A stretch of DNA of 64,000 bases from Marinoscillum sp. MHG1-6 (GTDB taxonomy: Bacteria; Bacteroidota; Bacteroidia; Cytophagales; Cyclobacteriaceae). Both the position numbers and the translations under genes were made by a program. The number at the start of each line of letters is the position of its first letter. The stretch's first letter is position 1. Shown in pieces: positions 54,969 to 63,938 of this stretch. The stretch is taken from positions 1 through 64,000 of the forward strand of contig NZ_JAMZMI010000006.1 of NCBI RefSeq assembly GCF_024714475.1, written 5' to 3'. The notes under the pieces were generated by a model. That model was not told the DNA's origin and ran no database searches. It saw nothing but the letters and a program-made list of their open reading frames with translations.

Positions 54969-55593
54969 TATCAATCAAACAGATTTACTTTTTCGAGAGC
55001 GCCTATCGAATATGGAGGTTACTCCTACGGAATTGGCATGGCAACAGTTCCAGCAGGAAATTGTGCCGAAGAAATCCGTAAAAGTCAGGACTTATTGGGC
55101 CGCAGCCGCATCCATCGCAATACTTTTGGCTGTCGTGGCCTTCTGGAAAACTGATTCAGTGTCCGATCAGTACCTGAGTGGCTCAATTGATCATCCAGTT
55201 CAAAGAAAAGAACAAATCGTGGTCATCGCATTACCTGTTCCTGATCCCCAGAAGATTTCTGACAGCCAAAGTGATCCAATCTATAAATTAGCCACTAAAA
55301 CTGCTGAACCTGAAACAAATCATATTATAGTCGAGGAACGAGTGCCTGAGATTTTCACGGTTGAGGCGAAACCAGCTCAGCAGATCGCAATTCCCTATTC
55401 ATATTCCCTGGACCTGGCACCAGTACCGGCAGATGTTAGTCAAAGCGTTCGAATAGCACATATGCCCGGCAATAAAAAGGATGGCGTGGGTGAAAGTCTT
55501 ACAAAAGTCATCTCTGTTGCTCAGCAGGTCTCCCCTGCCGGCCTGTTAGCCGACTTGCGTGATGCCAAGAACCAGTTATTAAGTAGAAATTAA
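54961..55593 (+). CDS. Putative membrane anti-sigma partner
   Basis: 210 aa. About 40 cytoplasmic residues precede one transmembrane helix (about 41-59, W-A-A-A-A-S-I-A-I-L-L-A-V-V-A-F-W), then a long periplasmic, low-complexity part. The size and topology fit an anti-sigma factor, and the 8-nt overlap with the sigma gene supports it. The N-terminal zinc or ASD motif is not clear, so the assignment is inferred from layout. Confidence 0.6.
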   Translation: MADINQTDLLFRERLSNMEVTPTELAWQQFQQEIVPKKSVKVRTYWAAAASIAILLAVVAFWKTDSVSDQYLSGSIDHPVQRKEQIVVIALPVPDPQKISDSQSDPIYKLATKTAEPETNHIIVEERVPEIFTVEAKPAQQIAIPYSYSLDLAPVPADVSQSVRIAHMPGNKKDGVGESLTKVISVAQQVSPAGLLADLRDAKNQLLSRN

Positions 55594-55611
55594 GCTTTTA
55601 AGAAAATCAAC

Positions 55612-56715
55612 ATGAAAAAGACCGCAATATTTATCGCTGTGTTGTTCACAGCCCTGGGAAGTTTTGCTTTCACCACAAAAGATATCTTAGCCTCAGATAC
55701 TGTGATCATCGAACTTTCAGCAGGAAGCAAGATCATTATTTACTCCGATAATCGCGAAGAACTCAAAGGACTGGAGAGATATGATATCAATCAAATGATC
55801 AGAGATATTAACGAAGCGTTAGAATCTAAAAAAATTCAAAAAATAGAGTTGACTGACGAAAATGGTCAGAGTTATTCAAAGGACACGACAATTATCATTG
55901 GTGATGGTCAGGCCAAAACAAGCATAAAAATTGGCAATATGGAACTTCTCATTGACGCTGATGAATGGGAGGAAGATGAAGAGGACCATAACTTTTTCTG
56001 GGATGACTTTGATAAGGAAGATGACAACGATAATAGAAGGACCTCTAATTCATTTAATGTAGACATTGGACTCAACAACTGGATGGCTGGAGGGAAATTT
56101 CCCGATGCCGATAACTCTCCTTTCACGGTAAAGCCGTTTGGAAGCTGGTACATAGGCCTCAATAGTAGTTACAGTACCTGGGTCACCGGGCCTTTATATC
56201 TGGATTGGGGATTTGGGGTGAGCTGGAATAATTACAAGCTTCAGGACTCTGACTATATCTTTACGAAAGGAGCCAATGAAATTGAACTCCAACCCACACC
56301 GGCAGAATACCAGACTATCAAAAGTCGTCTCTCAGTGCCTTATGTCAATGTCAATTTTGTACCTGTTATTAACCTGACCAATGGTCAAAGGCCTCATTCT
56401 AAATGGAAGGATGGTTTCAATTTCGATCGGGATGAATATAAAAACCAGGGATTAAGATTCGGGTTAGGCGGTTATGCCGGTTACAGGATTGGGGGTAATA
56501 GCAAATTGAAATACAAGGTGAACGGCAACAAGCAAAAAGATAAGACCTCCGATCACTTCTATCTTCAAAATTTCAGATATGGAATTAGGGCTCAATTTGG
56601 ATTCAAAGGGCTGGACATTTTCGCAACGTATGACCTCAACGAAGTATTTAGTCAAGGACACGGCCCGGTTAATTTAGGAGGCCTGCACGCCATGAGCTTT
56701 GGAATAACTTTATAA
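55612..56715 (+). CDS. Outer-membrane beta-barrel protein with acidic linker
   Basis: 367 aa with a cleaved signal peptide (about 1-20). A small N-terminal domain (about 25-115) with alternating strands is followed by a very acidic stretch at about 121-145 (many Asp and Glu), and then a barrel-like C-terminal part of about 220 residues ending in S-F-G-I-T-L. It follows the anti-sigma gene by 18 nt, as the third member of the operon. The barrel is predicted from amphipathic strands; no named family was recognised. Confidence 0.65.
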   Translation: MKKTAIFIAVLFTALGSFAFTTKDILASDTVIIELSAGSKIIIYSDNREELKGLERYDINQMIRDINEALESKKIQKIELTDENGQSYSKDTTIIIGDGQAKTSIKIGNMELLIDADEWEEDEEDHNFFWDDFDKEDDNDNRRTSNSFNVDIGLNNWMAGGKFPDADNSPFTVKPFGSWYIGLNSSYSTWVTGPLYLDWGFGVSWNNYKLQDSDYIFTKGANEIELQPTPAEYQTIKSRLSVPYVNVNFVPVINLTNGQRPHSKWKDGFNFDRDEYKNQGLRFGLGGYAGYRIGGNSKLKYKVNGNKQKDKTSDHFYLQNFRYGIRAQFGFKGLDIFATYDLNEVFSQGHGPVNLGGLHAMSFGITL

Positions 56716-56723
56716 GATTGGTG

Positions 56724-57092
56724 TTACTCGGCGGAGGAACTGTGGATATAGCGGCCTCCTCCTCCGTTATATTCCTCCCATTCAATACTCAGATCGACTT
56801 CCGAATCCACCTGCAATATTATGGGCGTATGAAGACTGATCTTATCTCCCGGAGAAAGCGGCTGAGAAAAGGTCTTTGATTGCTTCATAATTTGATAAAC
56901 CCGCAATTCATAAACTCCAGTGTCCAGCATCATCAATACTTTGGCATTAATGAAGCATTGCTGACCGGTTAATGCGTGAGGACCAGTGGCAGGTGCATAT
57001 GAAGGGCCTGAAGACCCCGTACTGCTTTCGATAAATTTACACTGAGTCAGACAAGCAATTACCAACAAAACAATCAAATACCTCATAGACAC
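56724..57092 (-). CDS. Hypothetical lipoprotein
   Basis: 122 aa with lipobox Cys18 (CLTQC). Short Gly/Ser-rich stretch follows the anchor, then a beta-type domain ending in a G-G-G-G-R-Y block. No family recognised. It sits 10 nt after the membrane-protein gene on the same strand, convergent with the ECF operon. A periplasmic anchor protein is all that can be said. Confidence 0.65.
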   Translation of the reverse strand: MSMRYLIVLLVIACLTQCKFIESSTGSSGPSYAPATGPHALTGQQCFINAKVLMMLDTGVYELRVYQIMKQSKTFSQPLSPGDKISLHTPIILQVDSEVDLSIEWEEYNGGGGRYIHSSSAE

Positions 57093-57102
57093 AATTTAAC
57101 TT

Positions 57103-57591
57103 CTATCCCTGCTCAATCCAATTAATTACATCCTCCTCCTTTTCCAGTAGATCTTTACAGACCTTCGAAAACCTTGGCCGGTACTGTGAAAAAACAAACA
57201 GCACACCTAGATATATGATAACGAAAATGAATTCCTTTAAGAGGAAATATCCCACTACCGCAACAATTGCTGACAATTCTATTACCGCCAGGTGCTTCAA
57301 TCTCTCGGAAAGGTAGGCCTCGAGCTTTGATTCAATGTCTGAAGCTTTTGACACTTGCCCAATATGCTTCCTCCAAAACCAGTTGGAAATTCCCAACACG
57401 CCCAGACTCAAAAACATCAGTGACATTTTCAGTGCAGTGTGTGTCATGCCCTCATACATGGACGGAGGATCGTTCTTTTGGATATCCAAAAAAACAAGCG
57501 CAAAAGGAATCATGGAAATAGCTAATACGCCATTGAAAATGACGTTCAGCTTTTGATAAAATTGATCCCAGACGATTCTATTTGTCATCAA
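57103..57591 (-). CDS. Hypothetical integral membrane protein
   Basis: 162 aa with about four hydrophobic segments (roughly 15-32, 50-68, 100-117 and 118-133). Charged loops lie between them, and the C-terminus is acidic (E-K-E-E-D-V-I-N-W). No family recognised. It lies 12 nt after the reductase gene and 10 nt before the small lipoprotein gene, so the three may be one operon. Confidence 0.65.
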   Translation of the reverse strand: MMTNRIVWDQFYQKLNVIFNGVLAISMIPFALVFLDIQKNDPPSMYEGMTHTALKMSLMFLSLGVLGISNWFWRKHIGQVSKASDIESKLEAYLSERLKHLAVIELSAIVAVVGYFLLKEFIFVIIYLGVLFVFSQYRPRFSKVCKDLLEKEEDVINWIEQG

Positions 57592-57603
57592 AAAATGAGT
57601 TTA

Positions 57604-58704
57604 TTAACCCACTTCCACTTTCACCTTATCGGTCAGTGCTTTTCCTACACAAAGAAGCACGTAGCCTTGCGCTACTTCCTCCTCAGTAAGTCCTTCAATC
57701 GCATCCTTGCTCACTTTTCCTTCCAGACATTTTGCACGGCAAGCAGTACATAAACCACTCTGACAGGAATAAGGCATATCAATATTTTGATCCAGGGCTG
57801 CATCTAAGACCGGAATATCCGGAGCTACGTCCACCTCATATTCCTCCCCTTCCAATAAAATGGTCACCCGACTGGCAACCCCTTTTTCTACAGCAGTTGA
57901 ATCTCCATCCAATCGATCTTCAGGAGAAGTTACCCCTGACGCGAAACTTTCCATCTTGATCTTGTCGGTGTCAACATCAGCGCGGATCAGACCATCCTTC
58001 ACCACATCCATCATTGGCTGTGGTCCACAGATATAAAACTCAGCCGCCGCTCCAAAATTGATCTCGGTCAGGATGTCCCCAATCAAATCCGTAGTAGGTA
58101 ATCCATGATGATGGGTTAATCCTTCAGGATCCTCCTCAAGGATATGTATCAACTGAAATCTACCTCCAAATTCTTCTGATAGCGCCTCTAACTCTTTTCT
58201 GAATATGATCTGTTTTTCGTTTCTGTTCCCGTAAACCAAGGCCACCTTACTAAACGACTCTTTTTCAAGCACCGACCGCATAATCGAATAAAGTGGAGTA
58301 ATACCACTTCCTCCCCCAAAGAATATCGCCTTTCTGACTTTATCATTATCATATTTGGTAGTGAAATGCCCCATGGGCTCCATCACCTCCACTTTGTCTC
58401 CTGCCTTGAATTTGTTATTGATATGGTTTGACATACGACCATCCTGCACACGCTTAACCGTAATGGCGGGATATTCGTCTAAAAACGGAGTGGTGCATAG
58501 TGAATAGGCACGCCTTAGTTTCTCACCGTCCACAACATCAATCACAGTAATGAATTGGCCAGGCTCATAGACAAACCTGCTGCCCGGATTCTCAAAAACC
58601 ACATTTACCGCATCTTCAGAGACAGCAATCACATCCTTGACAGTCAAGGTGAAGTACCTGTTGTCACTCTTTTTTTTCTTTTTCTTTAAAAATCCGAATA
58701 CCAT
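57604..58704 (-). CDS. FAD/NAD(P)-binding oxidoreductase with C-terminal 2Fe-2S ferredoxin domain
   Basis: About 366 aa from the ATG at 58704. A promoter just upstream (58725-58755) excludes the longer frame from 58755. FAD domain with R-A-Y-S-L-C, NAD(P) domain with G-G-G-S-G-I-T-P, and a plant-type ferredoxin domain with Cys314, Cys319, Cys322 and Cys352. This is the PaaE/Hmp-like class, passing electrons from NAD(P)H to a partner oxygenase or other acceptor. The partner is not in the window. Confidence 0.9.
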   Translation of the reverse strand: MVFGFLKKKKKKSDNRYFTLTVKDVIAVSEDAVNVVFENPGSRFVYEPGQFITVIDVVDGEKLRRAYSLCTTPFLDEYPAITVKRVQDGRMSNHINNKFKAGDKVEVMEPMGHFTTKYDNDKVRKAIFFGGGSGITPLYSIMRSVLEKESFSKVALVYGNRNEKQIIFRKELEALSEEFGGRFQLIHILEEDPEGLTHHHGLPTTDLIGDILTEINFGAAAEFYICGPQPMMDVVKDGLIRADVDTDKIKMESFASGVTSPEDRLDGDSTAVEKGVASRVTILLEGEEYEVDVAPDIPVLDAALDQNIDMPYSCQSGLCTACRAKCLEGKVSKDAIEGLTEEEVAQGYVLLCVGKALTDKVKVEVG

Positions 58705-58724
58705 AAGCTTTTCAATAATTGCTG

Positions 58725-58755
58725 CAAATGTAAATCCCCGCCTTTTGCCTGACAA
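58725..58755 (-). promoter_or_regulatory. Promoter of the reductase gene
   Basis: On the minus strand TTG (58753-58755) and TACATTTG (58725-58732) are spaced by 20 bp, matching the Bacteroidota consensus. The -7 box ends 21 nt before the ATG at 58704. Confidence 0.65.
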
Positions 58756-58771
58756 GTTTAATCTAATGGCC

Positions 58772-58779
58772 TATTTTTG
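58772..58779 (+). promoter_or_regulatory. Candidate -7 box for purB
   Basis: TATTTTTG is an exact TAnnTTTG match, 22 nt before the purB ATG at 58801. It overlaps an upstream in-frame TTG at 58777, which argues against that TTG as start. The -33 element is not clear. Confidence 0.55.
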
Positions 58780-58800
58780 CAGCCTCAAAATGCACAAATA

Positions 58801-60144
58801 ATGATTTTAAATGACCTAACCGCCATCTCGCCAATAGATGGAAGATATAGAAGCAAGGTATACGCTCTGGCACCATTCTTTTCTGAATATGCCCTGATCA
58901 AATATCGTGTGAAAGTAGAAATTCTCTATTTCATCGCATTATGCGAACATGGCGTTCCCCAGTTATCAGGGGTTGATCATGCGGTTTTTGGCTCATTGAA
59001 AAAAATCTACGAAGACTTTTCGGAAGCAGATGCTCAATCCATTAAAGACATTGAGAAGATCACGAACCACGATGTAAAGGCCGTCGAATATTTCATCAAA
59101 GAAAAGTTTGATGCCCTAGGACTGAGTGATTACAAGGAATTCATCCATTTTGGACTGACTTCTCAGGACATCAACAATACTTCTGTCCCCTTACTTTCTA
59201 AAGATGCTCTATTGGAAGTTTACCTTCCTGAACTAAAAGCCATCGTGAGCACTTTAGAATCCTTATCAGAAGAGTGGAAAAGCATTCCTCTCTTAGCCAG
59301 GACTCACGGTCAGCCAGCGTCTCCAACAACTTTAGGAAAGGAAATCAAGGTATTTACCAGCAGGCTCAACGAACAGATTAAAGACCTGGAAGCTATCCCA
59401 TTCGCTGCCAAGTTTGGTGGAGCAACTGGTAATTTCAATGCTCATCATGTTGCATATCCGGATACCAACTGGCATGCTTTCGGTGACAAATTTGTTTCTG
59501 AGTCTTTGGGTCTCAAAAGAAGTTTCCCAACAACACAGATCGAGCATTATGATTATTTCGCAGCCTTGTTTGACTGCATGAAAAGGGTGAACACCATCCT
59601 CATCGACTTCAGCCGCGATATCTGGCAATACATCTCTGTCAACTACTTCAAGCAAAAAATCGTAGCAGGAGAAGTTGGCTCATCAGCGATGCCTCATAAG
59701 GTAAACCCGATTGACTTTGAAAATGCTGAAGGAAACTTCGGTATAGCGAATGCATTGTTTGAACACCTGAGTGCAAAACTTCCCATCTCCAGACTGCAAA
59801 GAGATCTTACTGACTCGACTGTATTGAGAAATGTAGGGATGCCGTATGCACACAGCTTATTGGCCCTTTCATCTCTGAAAAAGGGAATCGGAAAACTGGA
59901 AGTGAGTGAGGCTAATATTTTAGCTGACCTGGAAGATAACTGGGCGGTAGTTGCTGAGGCCATTCAGACCATTCTGCGACGTGAGGCCTATCCAAAACCT
60001 TATGAAGCGCTGAAAGAGCTTACCCGTACCGGAGAAAAAATCACCAAAGAACTCATCCATCGCTTCATTGACGGGTTGAACGTTTCGGACGCGATCAAAG
60101 AAGAACTTAGGGTGATTACTCCGTACAATTACACCGGAATGTAA
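58801..60144 (+). CDS. purB: Adenylosuccinate lyase
   Basis: 447 aa from the ATG at 58801, giving the family N-terminus M-I-L-N-D-L-T-A-I-S-P-I-D-G-R-Y. The signature S-S-A-M-P-H-K-V-N-P at about 289-298 is intact, as are the T-S-Q-D-I-N and T-H-G-Q-P-A blocks. It releases fumarate in two steps of purine synthesis, including the one after PurA. Monocistronic, ended by a hairpin. Confidence 0.97.
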   Translation: MILNDLTAISPIDGRYRSKVYALAPFFSEYALIKYRVKVEILYFIALCEHGVPQLSGVDHAVFGSLKKIYEDFSEADAQSIKDIEKITNHDVKAVEYFIKEKFDALGLSDYKEFIHFGLTSQDINNTSVPLLSKDALLEVYLPELKAIVSTLESLSEEWKSIPLLARTHGQPASPTTLGKEIKVFTSRLNEQIKDLEAIPFAAKFGGATGNFNAHHVAYPDTNWHAFGDKFVSESLGLKRSFPTTQIEHYDYFAALFDCMKRVNTILIDFSRDIWQYISVNYFKQKIVAGEVGSSAMPHKVNPIDFENAEGNFGIANALFEHLSAKLPISRLQRDLTDSTVLRNVGMPYAHSLLALSSLKKGIGKLEVSEANILADLEDNWAVVAEAIQTILRREAYPKPYEALKELTRTGEKITKELIHRFIDGLNVSDAIKEELRVITPYNYTGM

Positions 60145-60166
60145 TTTCCCTACAGATTACAGAATC

Positions 60167-60200
60167 AAAGGCTGGACGATCCTATCGCTTCAGCCTTTTT
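60167..60200 (+). terminator. Intrinsic terminator after purB
   Basis: AAAGGCTG (60167-60174) pairs with CAGCCTTT (60191-60198), with a 16-nt loop, followed by T-run. It begins 22 nt after the purB stop. Confidence 0.75.
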
Positions 60201-60207
60201 GTTATGC

Positions 60208-60215
60208 TAGTTTTG
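60208..60215 (+). promoter_or_regulatory. Candidate -7 box for the GH28 gene
   Basis: TAGTTTTG is an exact TAnnTTTG match ending only 4 nt before the ATG at 60220. If used, the transcript would be leaderless. No -33 TTG was found at normal spacing. Confidence 0.35.
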
Positions 60216-60219
60216 TAAC

Positions 60220-61767
60220 ATGCGTTTACAGTATTTAGCATACCTCATCTTTGTGTTCGCGGTGCTCTCATGCTCCAGGAAGCAACCTGAAGGGAAGCCT
60301 TTAGGCCCTCCAATCCCTACCGCCGAAATGGTGGGCATATCCAACCTACCTGATACAATACAACAAATTGTTGCTCCTTTTCCAATGCCGGAACTTAAGA
60401 TGCCGACTTTCCCCGAACTGTCAGTCAACATTCAGGACAGAGGCGCCATTGAAAGCGAAAAGATCACATCGGTTATCAACGAGGCCATCAACGAAGTAAG
60501 TGCCCTTGGAGGTGGTATGGTGATCATACCAAAAGGCTCCTGGAGTTCTGGGCGAATCGAGCTGAAAAGCAATATCAATCTCCACTTTGAGGATAGTGCT
60601 ATCGTACAATTCAGCGGTGAACCCGAAGATTATCGACCAGCAGTTTTTACTCGCATAGAAGGATATGAGGTAATGTCGCTTGGCGCATGCATCTATGCCA
60701 ATGGACAAGATCATATTGCCATAACCGGTAATGGAAAACTCATCGGTCCATCTGAGGGACCTATTCGAGAAAGAATCATGGACCATGACCTGATCGAAAA
60801 TGTGGTTGATTTATCACTACCCGTTTCGGAACGCATTCATGATGGATCACAGCAAAACTGGCTCTTTGCACCAATGTTCATCTCTCCTATTAACTGCACT
60901 AATGTTCTGATCGAAGGGGTATCTCTTGAGCACACTGCCTTTTGGAATGTGGTTCCCATCTATTGTGACACAGTCATTATTCGAGGTGTTGAGGTCCAAT
61001 CCGTTGGAATCCCTCGCGGTGATGGTATTGATATTGAGTCGAGTAAGAATGTATTAATTGAGTATTGTACGCTCAGCAGTGGCGATGATTGTTTCACCAT
61101 GAAGGCCGGAAGAGGTGCTGATGGACTCAGGGTCAACAAGCCAACCGAAAACGTAGTCGTTCGTTACTGCCTGGCCAAGGAAGGGCATGGCGGAATCACC
61201 TGTGGAAGTGAAACTGCCGGAATGATCCGAAACCTCTATGTTCATGATTGTGTGTTTGAAGATACGGGTGTCGGTATTCGATTTAAAACCAGAAGACCCC
61301 GTGGAGGCGGAGGTGAAAACCTATATTACGAACGCATACGGATGAATACCAGATATACGGTATTTAAATGGGATATGCTCGGCTCGACCAGCTCAGTAGG
61401 CGAACTTGCCAACCGACTTCCCGAAAGAGAAGTGAATGAGTTAACCCCACGCTACTCCAACATTTTCGCAAAGGACCTGATCATCGAAAATGGAGATCAT
61501 TTTCTGAAAGTCATTGGAATACCGGAATCCCCTTTAACCAACCTGACCATTGAAAATGCCGTAGTAAACTGCAAACAATTAATCAGGGTCGCCGACCTGG
61601 ATGGCTTTACCCTTAAGAACATCCAAATCAAAGCAGACTCCAGCCGGATTGAGCTTACAGATACTAGAAATGTAGTTTTTAAAGATGTGAGTTTCGATAT
61701 ACCTGAAGGGCAGCCGCTGTTGAACATACAAGGGGGTAAATCCAAGAATATCTCGGTTGGTGAATAA
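60220..61767 (+). CDS. GH28 polygalacturonase-type lipoprotein
   Basis: 515 aa with lipobox Cys18 (AVLSC). The right-handed beta-helix of GH28 is recognised by its catalytic set: Asp268 in RGDGID (in place of the usual NTD), Asp289-Asp290 in SGDDC, His323 in GHGG and Arg354-x-Lys356 in RFKTRR. It would hydrolyse galacturonan or a related pectic chain outside the cell. No SusCD genes or pectate enzymes are adjacent, so it appears as a single gene. Confidence 0.9.
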   Translation: MRLQYLAYLIFVFAVLSCSRKQPEGKPLGPPIPTAEMVGISNLPDTIQQIVAPFPMPELKMPTFPELSVNIQDRGAIESEKITSVINEAINEVSALGGGMVIIPKGSWSSGRIELKSNINLHFEDSAIVQFSGEPEDYRPAVFTRIEGYEVMSLGACIYANGQDHIAITGNGKLIGPSEGPIRERIMDHDLIENVVDLSLPVSERIHDGSQQNWLFAPMFISPINCTNVLIEGVSLEHTAFWNVVPIYCDTVIIRGVEVQSVGIPRGDGIDIESSKNVLIEYCTLSSGDDCFTMKAGRGADGLRVNKPTENVVVRYCLAKEGHGGITCGSETAGMIRNLYVHDCVFEDTGVGIRFKTRRPRGGGGENLYYERIRMNTRYTVFKWDMLGSTSSVGELANRLPEREVNELTPRYSNIFAKDLIIENGDHFLKVIGIPESPLTNLTIENAVVNCKQLIRVADLDGFTLKNIQIKADSSRIELTDTRNVVFKDVSFDIPEGQPLLNIQGGKSKNISVGE

Positions 61768-61823
61768 GTCCCTAATATTCCAAATTAGCATTATCTTTCA
61801 GTTATTAATCATGTTACTGATAA

Positions 61824-63938
61824 ATGTTCAGACCTTATACCTTTTTTGCTCTTTTTTTTTGCTTAATCAATACTTCATACTCCCAAATCGCTTGGAAATC
61901 TGCAAATGTTACAGACTGTGATGTCTTGTCTTCATTTTTTGATATCGCATTGGATTCAAATCAAAACACCTACTTAACAGGGCATTTTCAAGGATCATGG
62001 ACTTTCAAAAATTCGTCAATTACATCGGATTACCGAAATGATATATTGACAGTTAAGCTTAATAGCGATGGAAATGTGGTTTGGGCACAAAAGTTTGGCC
62101 CATCTGATAAAAGAGATTTTGGAAGCTCAATAGCTATTGACTCCCTTGGAAATGTCTATGTCGCTGGAAGCTTAAATGATGCTCAAAACACCATCCTAAT
62201 AAAGTATGACTCGGATGGAGAGCTTATTTGGGAGAGGCAAATAGGCCTCGGATATACCTGGTACACCAAGCGAAGGATAATGACAGTCCTTAATAATCTT
62301 ATTTACCTTGCTGCAGACGGGAACGTTATAGTTTATGCCACAAATGGAGATTCACTTGCCAGTCTTGGAAATAATGCAACTTATCTCTCAAAGTCGGGCG
62401 ACTACTTAATTGCCTCCAACAGTGAGAGCATAAGCAGCTACGATAGCCGGATAATTGACAGTAATGGATTGATCTCCAAAATATCAGAGCTCGAAATCCC
62501 AAATGGGATACTTAATATAAACGCCTGTGAATGGAATGATAGCAGCCTCGTTTTTGCAGGGGTTTATCAGCAAAATATTCTCAAGGATAATCAAAAAGTT
62601 TTTAGCCAGGACATTGAAAAAACAGGCATGTTTTTGATCAATATGGATACCTCTTCGCAAATTCTCTGGGCGAAACCTGCTCTGGCTACCCCGTATGACA
62701 TTGAGATCTCGAAGGATAAAGTTTTAGTATGCGGCAGTTATAGAAATTTCGGAGAATTCGATTCAATTCAAGTTGGTGAACTTGGCCTCTTTGAAGAGAT
62801 TTTCGTAGCCGGATACGAAACAAGATCAGGGCAATTGACTGATCTCATCACAGCTGGCGGTGGGGGAGAAGATGATATAGGTTATTCCATGGCTCCAATT
62901 AGAAATGGCGAATTTCTACTCACCGGGTCAGCATACCGGTGGGCTAACGGATTGAACTTTGGAGACATTTACATAGAAGGTCCCCTTGCTGGAAATGCGA
63001 ATGGTTTCATTGCTAAAATAGGAAGTCCGCAGGTAGATGCTTCAATCCAGGGAGAGATACACAAACAAGGCAGCCCCTCATCTGCCAGAATAAAATTGAC
63101 CAAAGTTCAAAACGAGAAATTAGTAACCGTATATGACAATTTTATTGGTAATGGCCAATTTGAATTGTCTTTAAGTGATTCTGGCTACTATTTTTTAAAA
63201 GCCCATTATTATGACAATCAGTTTATGGGTGCTTATTTAGGAGACCAGTTTTTATGGGATGACGCTATCCAACTGAATATTAATTCCGATACGGCCATTA
63301 CTGAATTGATAATAAACCTTATTGAATTACCAACTTTAGAAGGAAACGGAGCAATTTCAGGTTCAATAGAAGATTCCCTTGGAAACCCGAAACGATTTAT
63401 TGATGTAATACTCTCAACAGAACCTGATAACACTCCAATTGCGTATAGCTTATCAGACACTGCGGGCAATTATTCCTTTCAAGGACTTCCTAATGGGACC
63501 TTCAATATTTTAGTTGATACTGCAGGTATTTTTATGGATGATTATTATACAGTGACGGTCTCTGCGAATTCCAGATTGTATTCAGAATCCATTAACTATG
63601 ATTATGTTATCAGTGATGGCGTAATTTTTAAAAAGAATGAAAAAACTATTCCCCAGGATAAACAGGATTCAACCTTGTTTCCGCTAAATGTATCAACCCA
63701 ATTATCCTCTTTTCATGTTTATCCAAACCCAATTGAAAATTTTGCTGAAATATCAATGGTTCACGACTTGGATGAAATCCTTGAAATATCAATTATTGAT
63801 ATCACTGGAAACTCTGTATTAATTGTGGACGATTTTGAAAGTCCGATGAACCTATCCTCACTAAGTCATGGGGTTTATACTTTATGTATTACTCAAACAA
63901 ATGGTCAAGTGACATTTCTAAAAATCATTAAACTCTAG
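61824..63938 (+). CDS. T9SS-exported beta-propeller protein
   Basis: 704 aa with a signal peptide (about 1-20). The first 400 residues carry SBBP-type propeller repeats (I-A-I-D-S-L-G-N-V-Y-V-A-G-S and A-L-D-S-N-Q-N-T-Y-L-T-G-H). Next come one or two carboxypeptidase-like beta domains (about 410-620, with Y-S-F-Q-G-L-P-N-G). The last 74 residues (from His631, H-V-Y-P-N-P) form a type A T9SS sorting domain, so the protein should be released or anchored at the cell surface. Function unknown. It follows the GH28 gene after 56 nt. Confidence 0.85.
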   Translation: MFRPYTFFALFFCLINTSYSQIAWKSANVTDCDVLSSFFDIALDSNQNTYLTGHFQGSWTFKNSSITSDYRNDILTVKLNSDGNVVWAQKFGPSDKRDFGSSIAIDSLGNVYVAGSLNDAQNTILIKYDSDGELIWERQIGLGYTWYTKRRIMTVLNNLIYLAADGNVIVYATNGDSLASLGNNATYLSKSGDYLIASNSESISSYDSRIIDSNGLISKISELEIPNGILNINACEWNDSSLVFAGVYQQNILKDNQKVFSQDIEKTGMFLINMDTSSQILWAKPALATPYDIEISKDKVLVCGSYRNFGEFDSIQVGELGLFEEIFVAGYETRSGQLTDLITAGGGGEDDIGYSMAPIRNGEFLLTGSAYRWANGLNFGDIYIEGPLAGNANGFIAKIGSPQVDASIQGEIHKQGSPSSARIKLTKVQNEKLVTVYDNFIGNGQFELSLSDSGYYFLKAHYYDNQFMGAYLGDQFLWDDAIQLNINSDTAITELIINLIELPTLEGNGAISGSIEDSLGNPKRFIDVILSTEPDNTPIAYSLSDTAGNYSFQGLPNGTFNILVDTAGIFMDDYYTVTVSANSRLYSESINYDYVISDGVIFKKNEKTIPQDKQDSTLFPLNVSTQLSSFHVYPNPIENFAEISMVHDLDEILEISIIDITGNSVLIVDDFESPMNLSSLSHGVYTLCITQTNGQVTFLKIIKL

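Noticed and set aside
58777-58800. TTG start for purB with eight extra residues
   Set aside because: It lies in the -7 promoter box, and the family N-terminus begins at the ATG at 58801.
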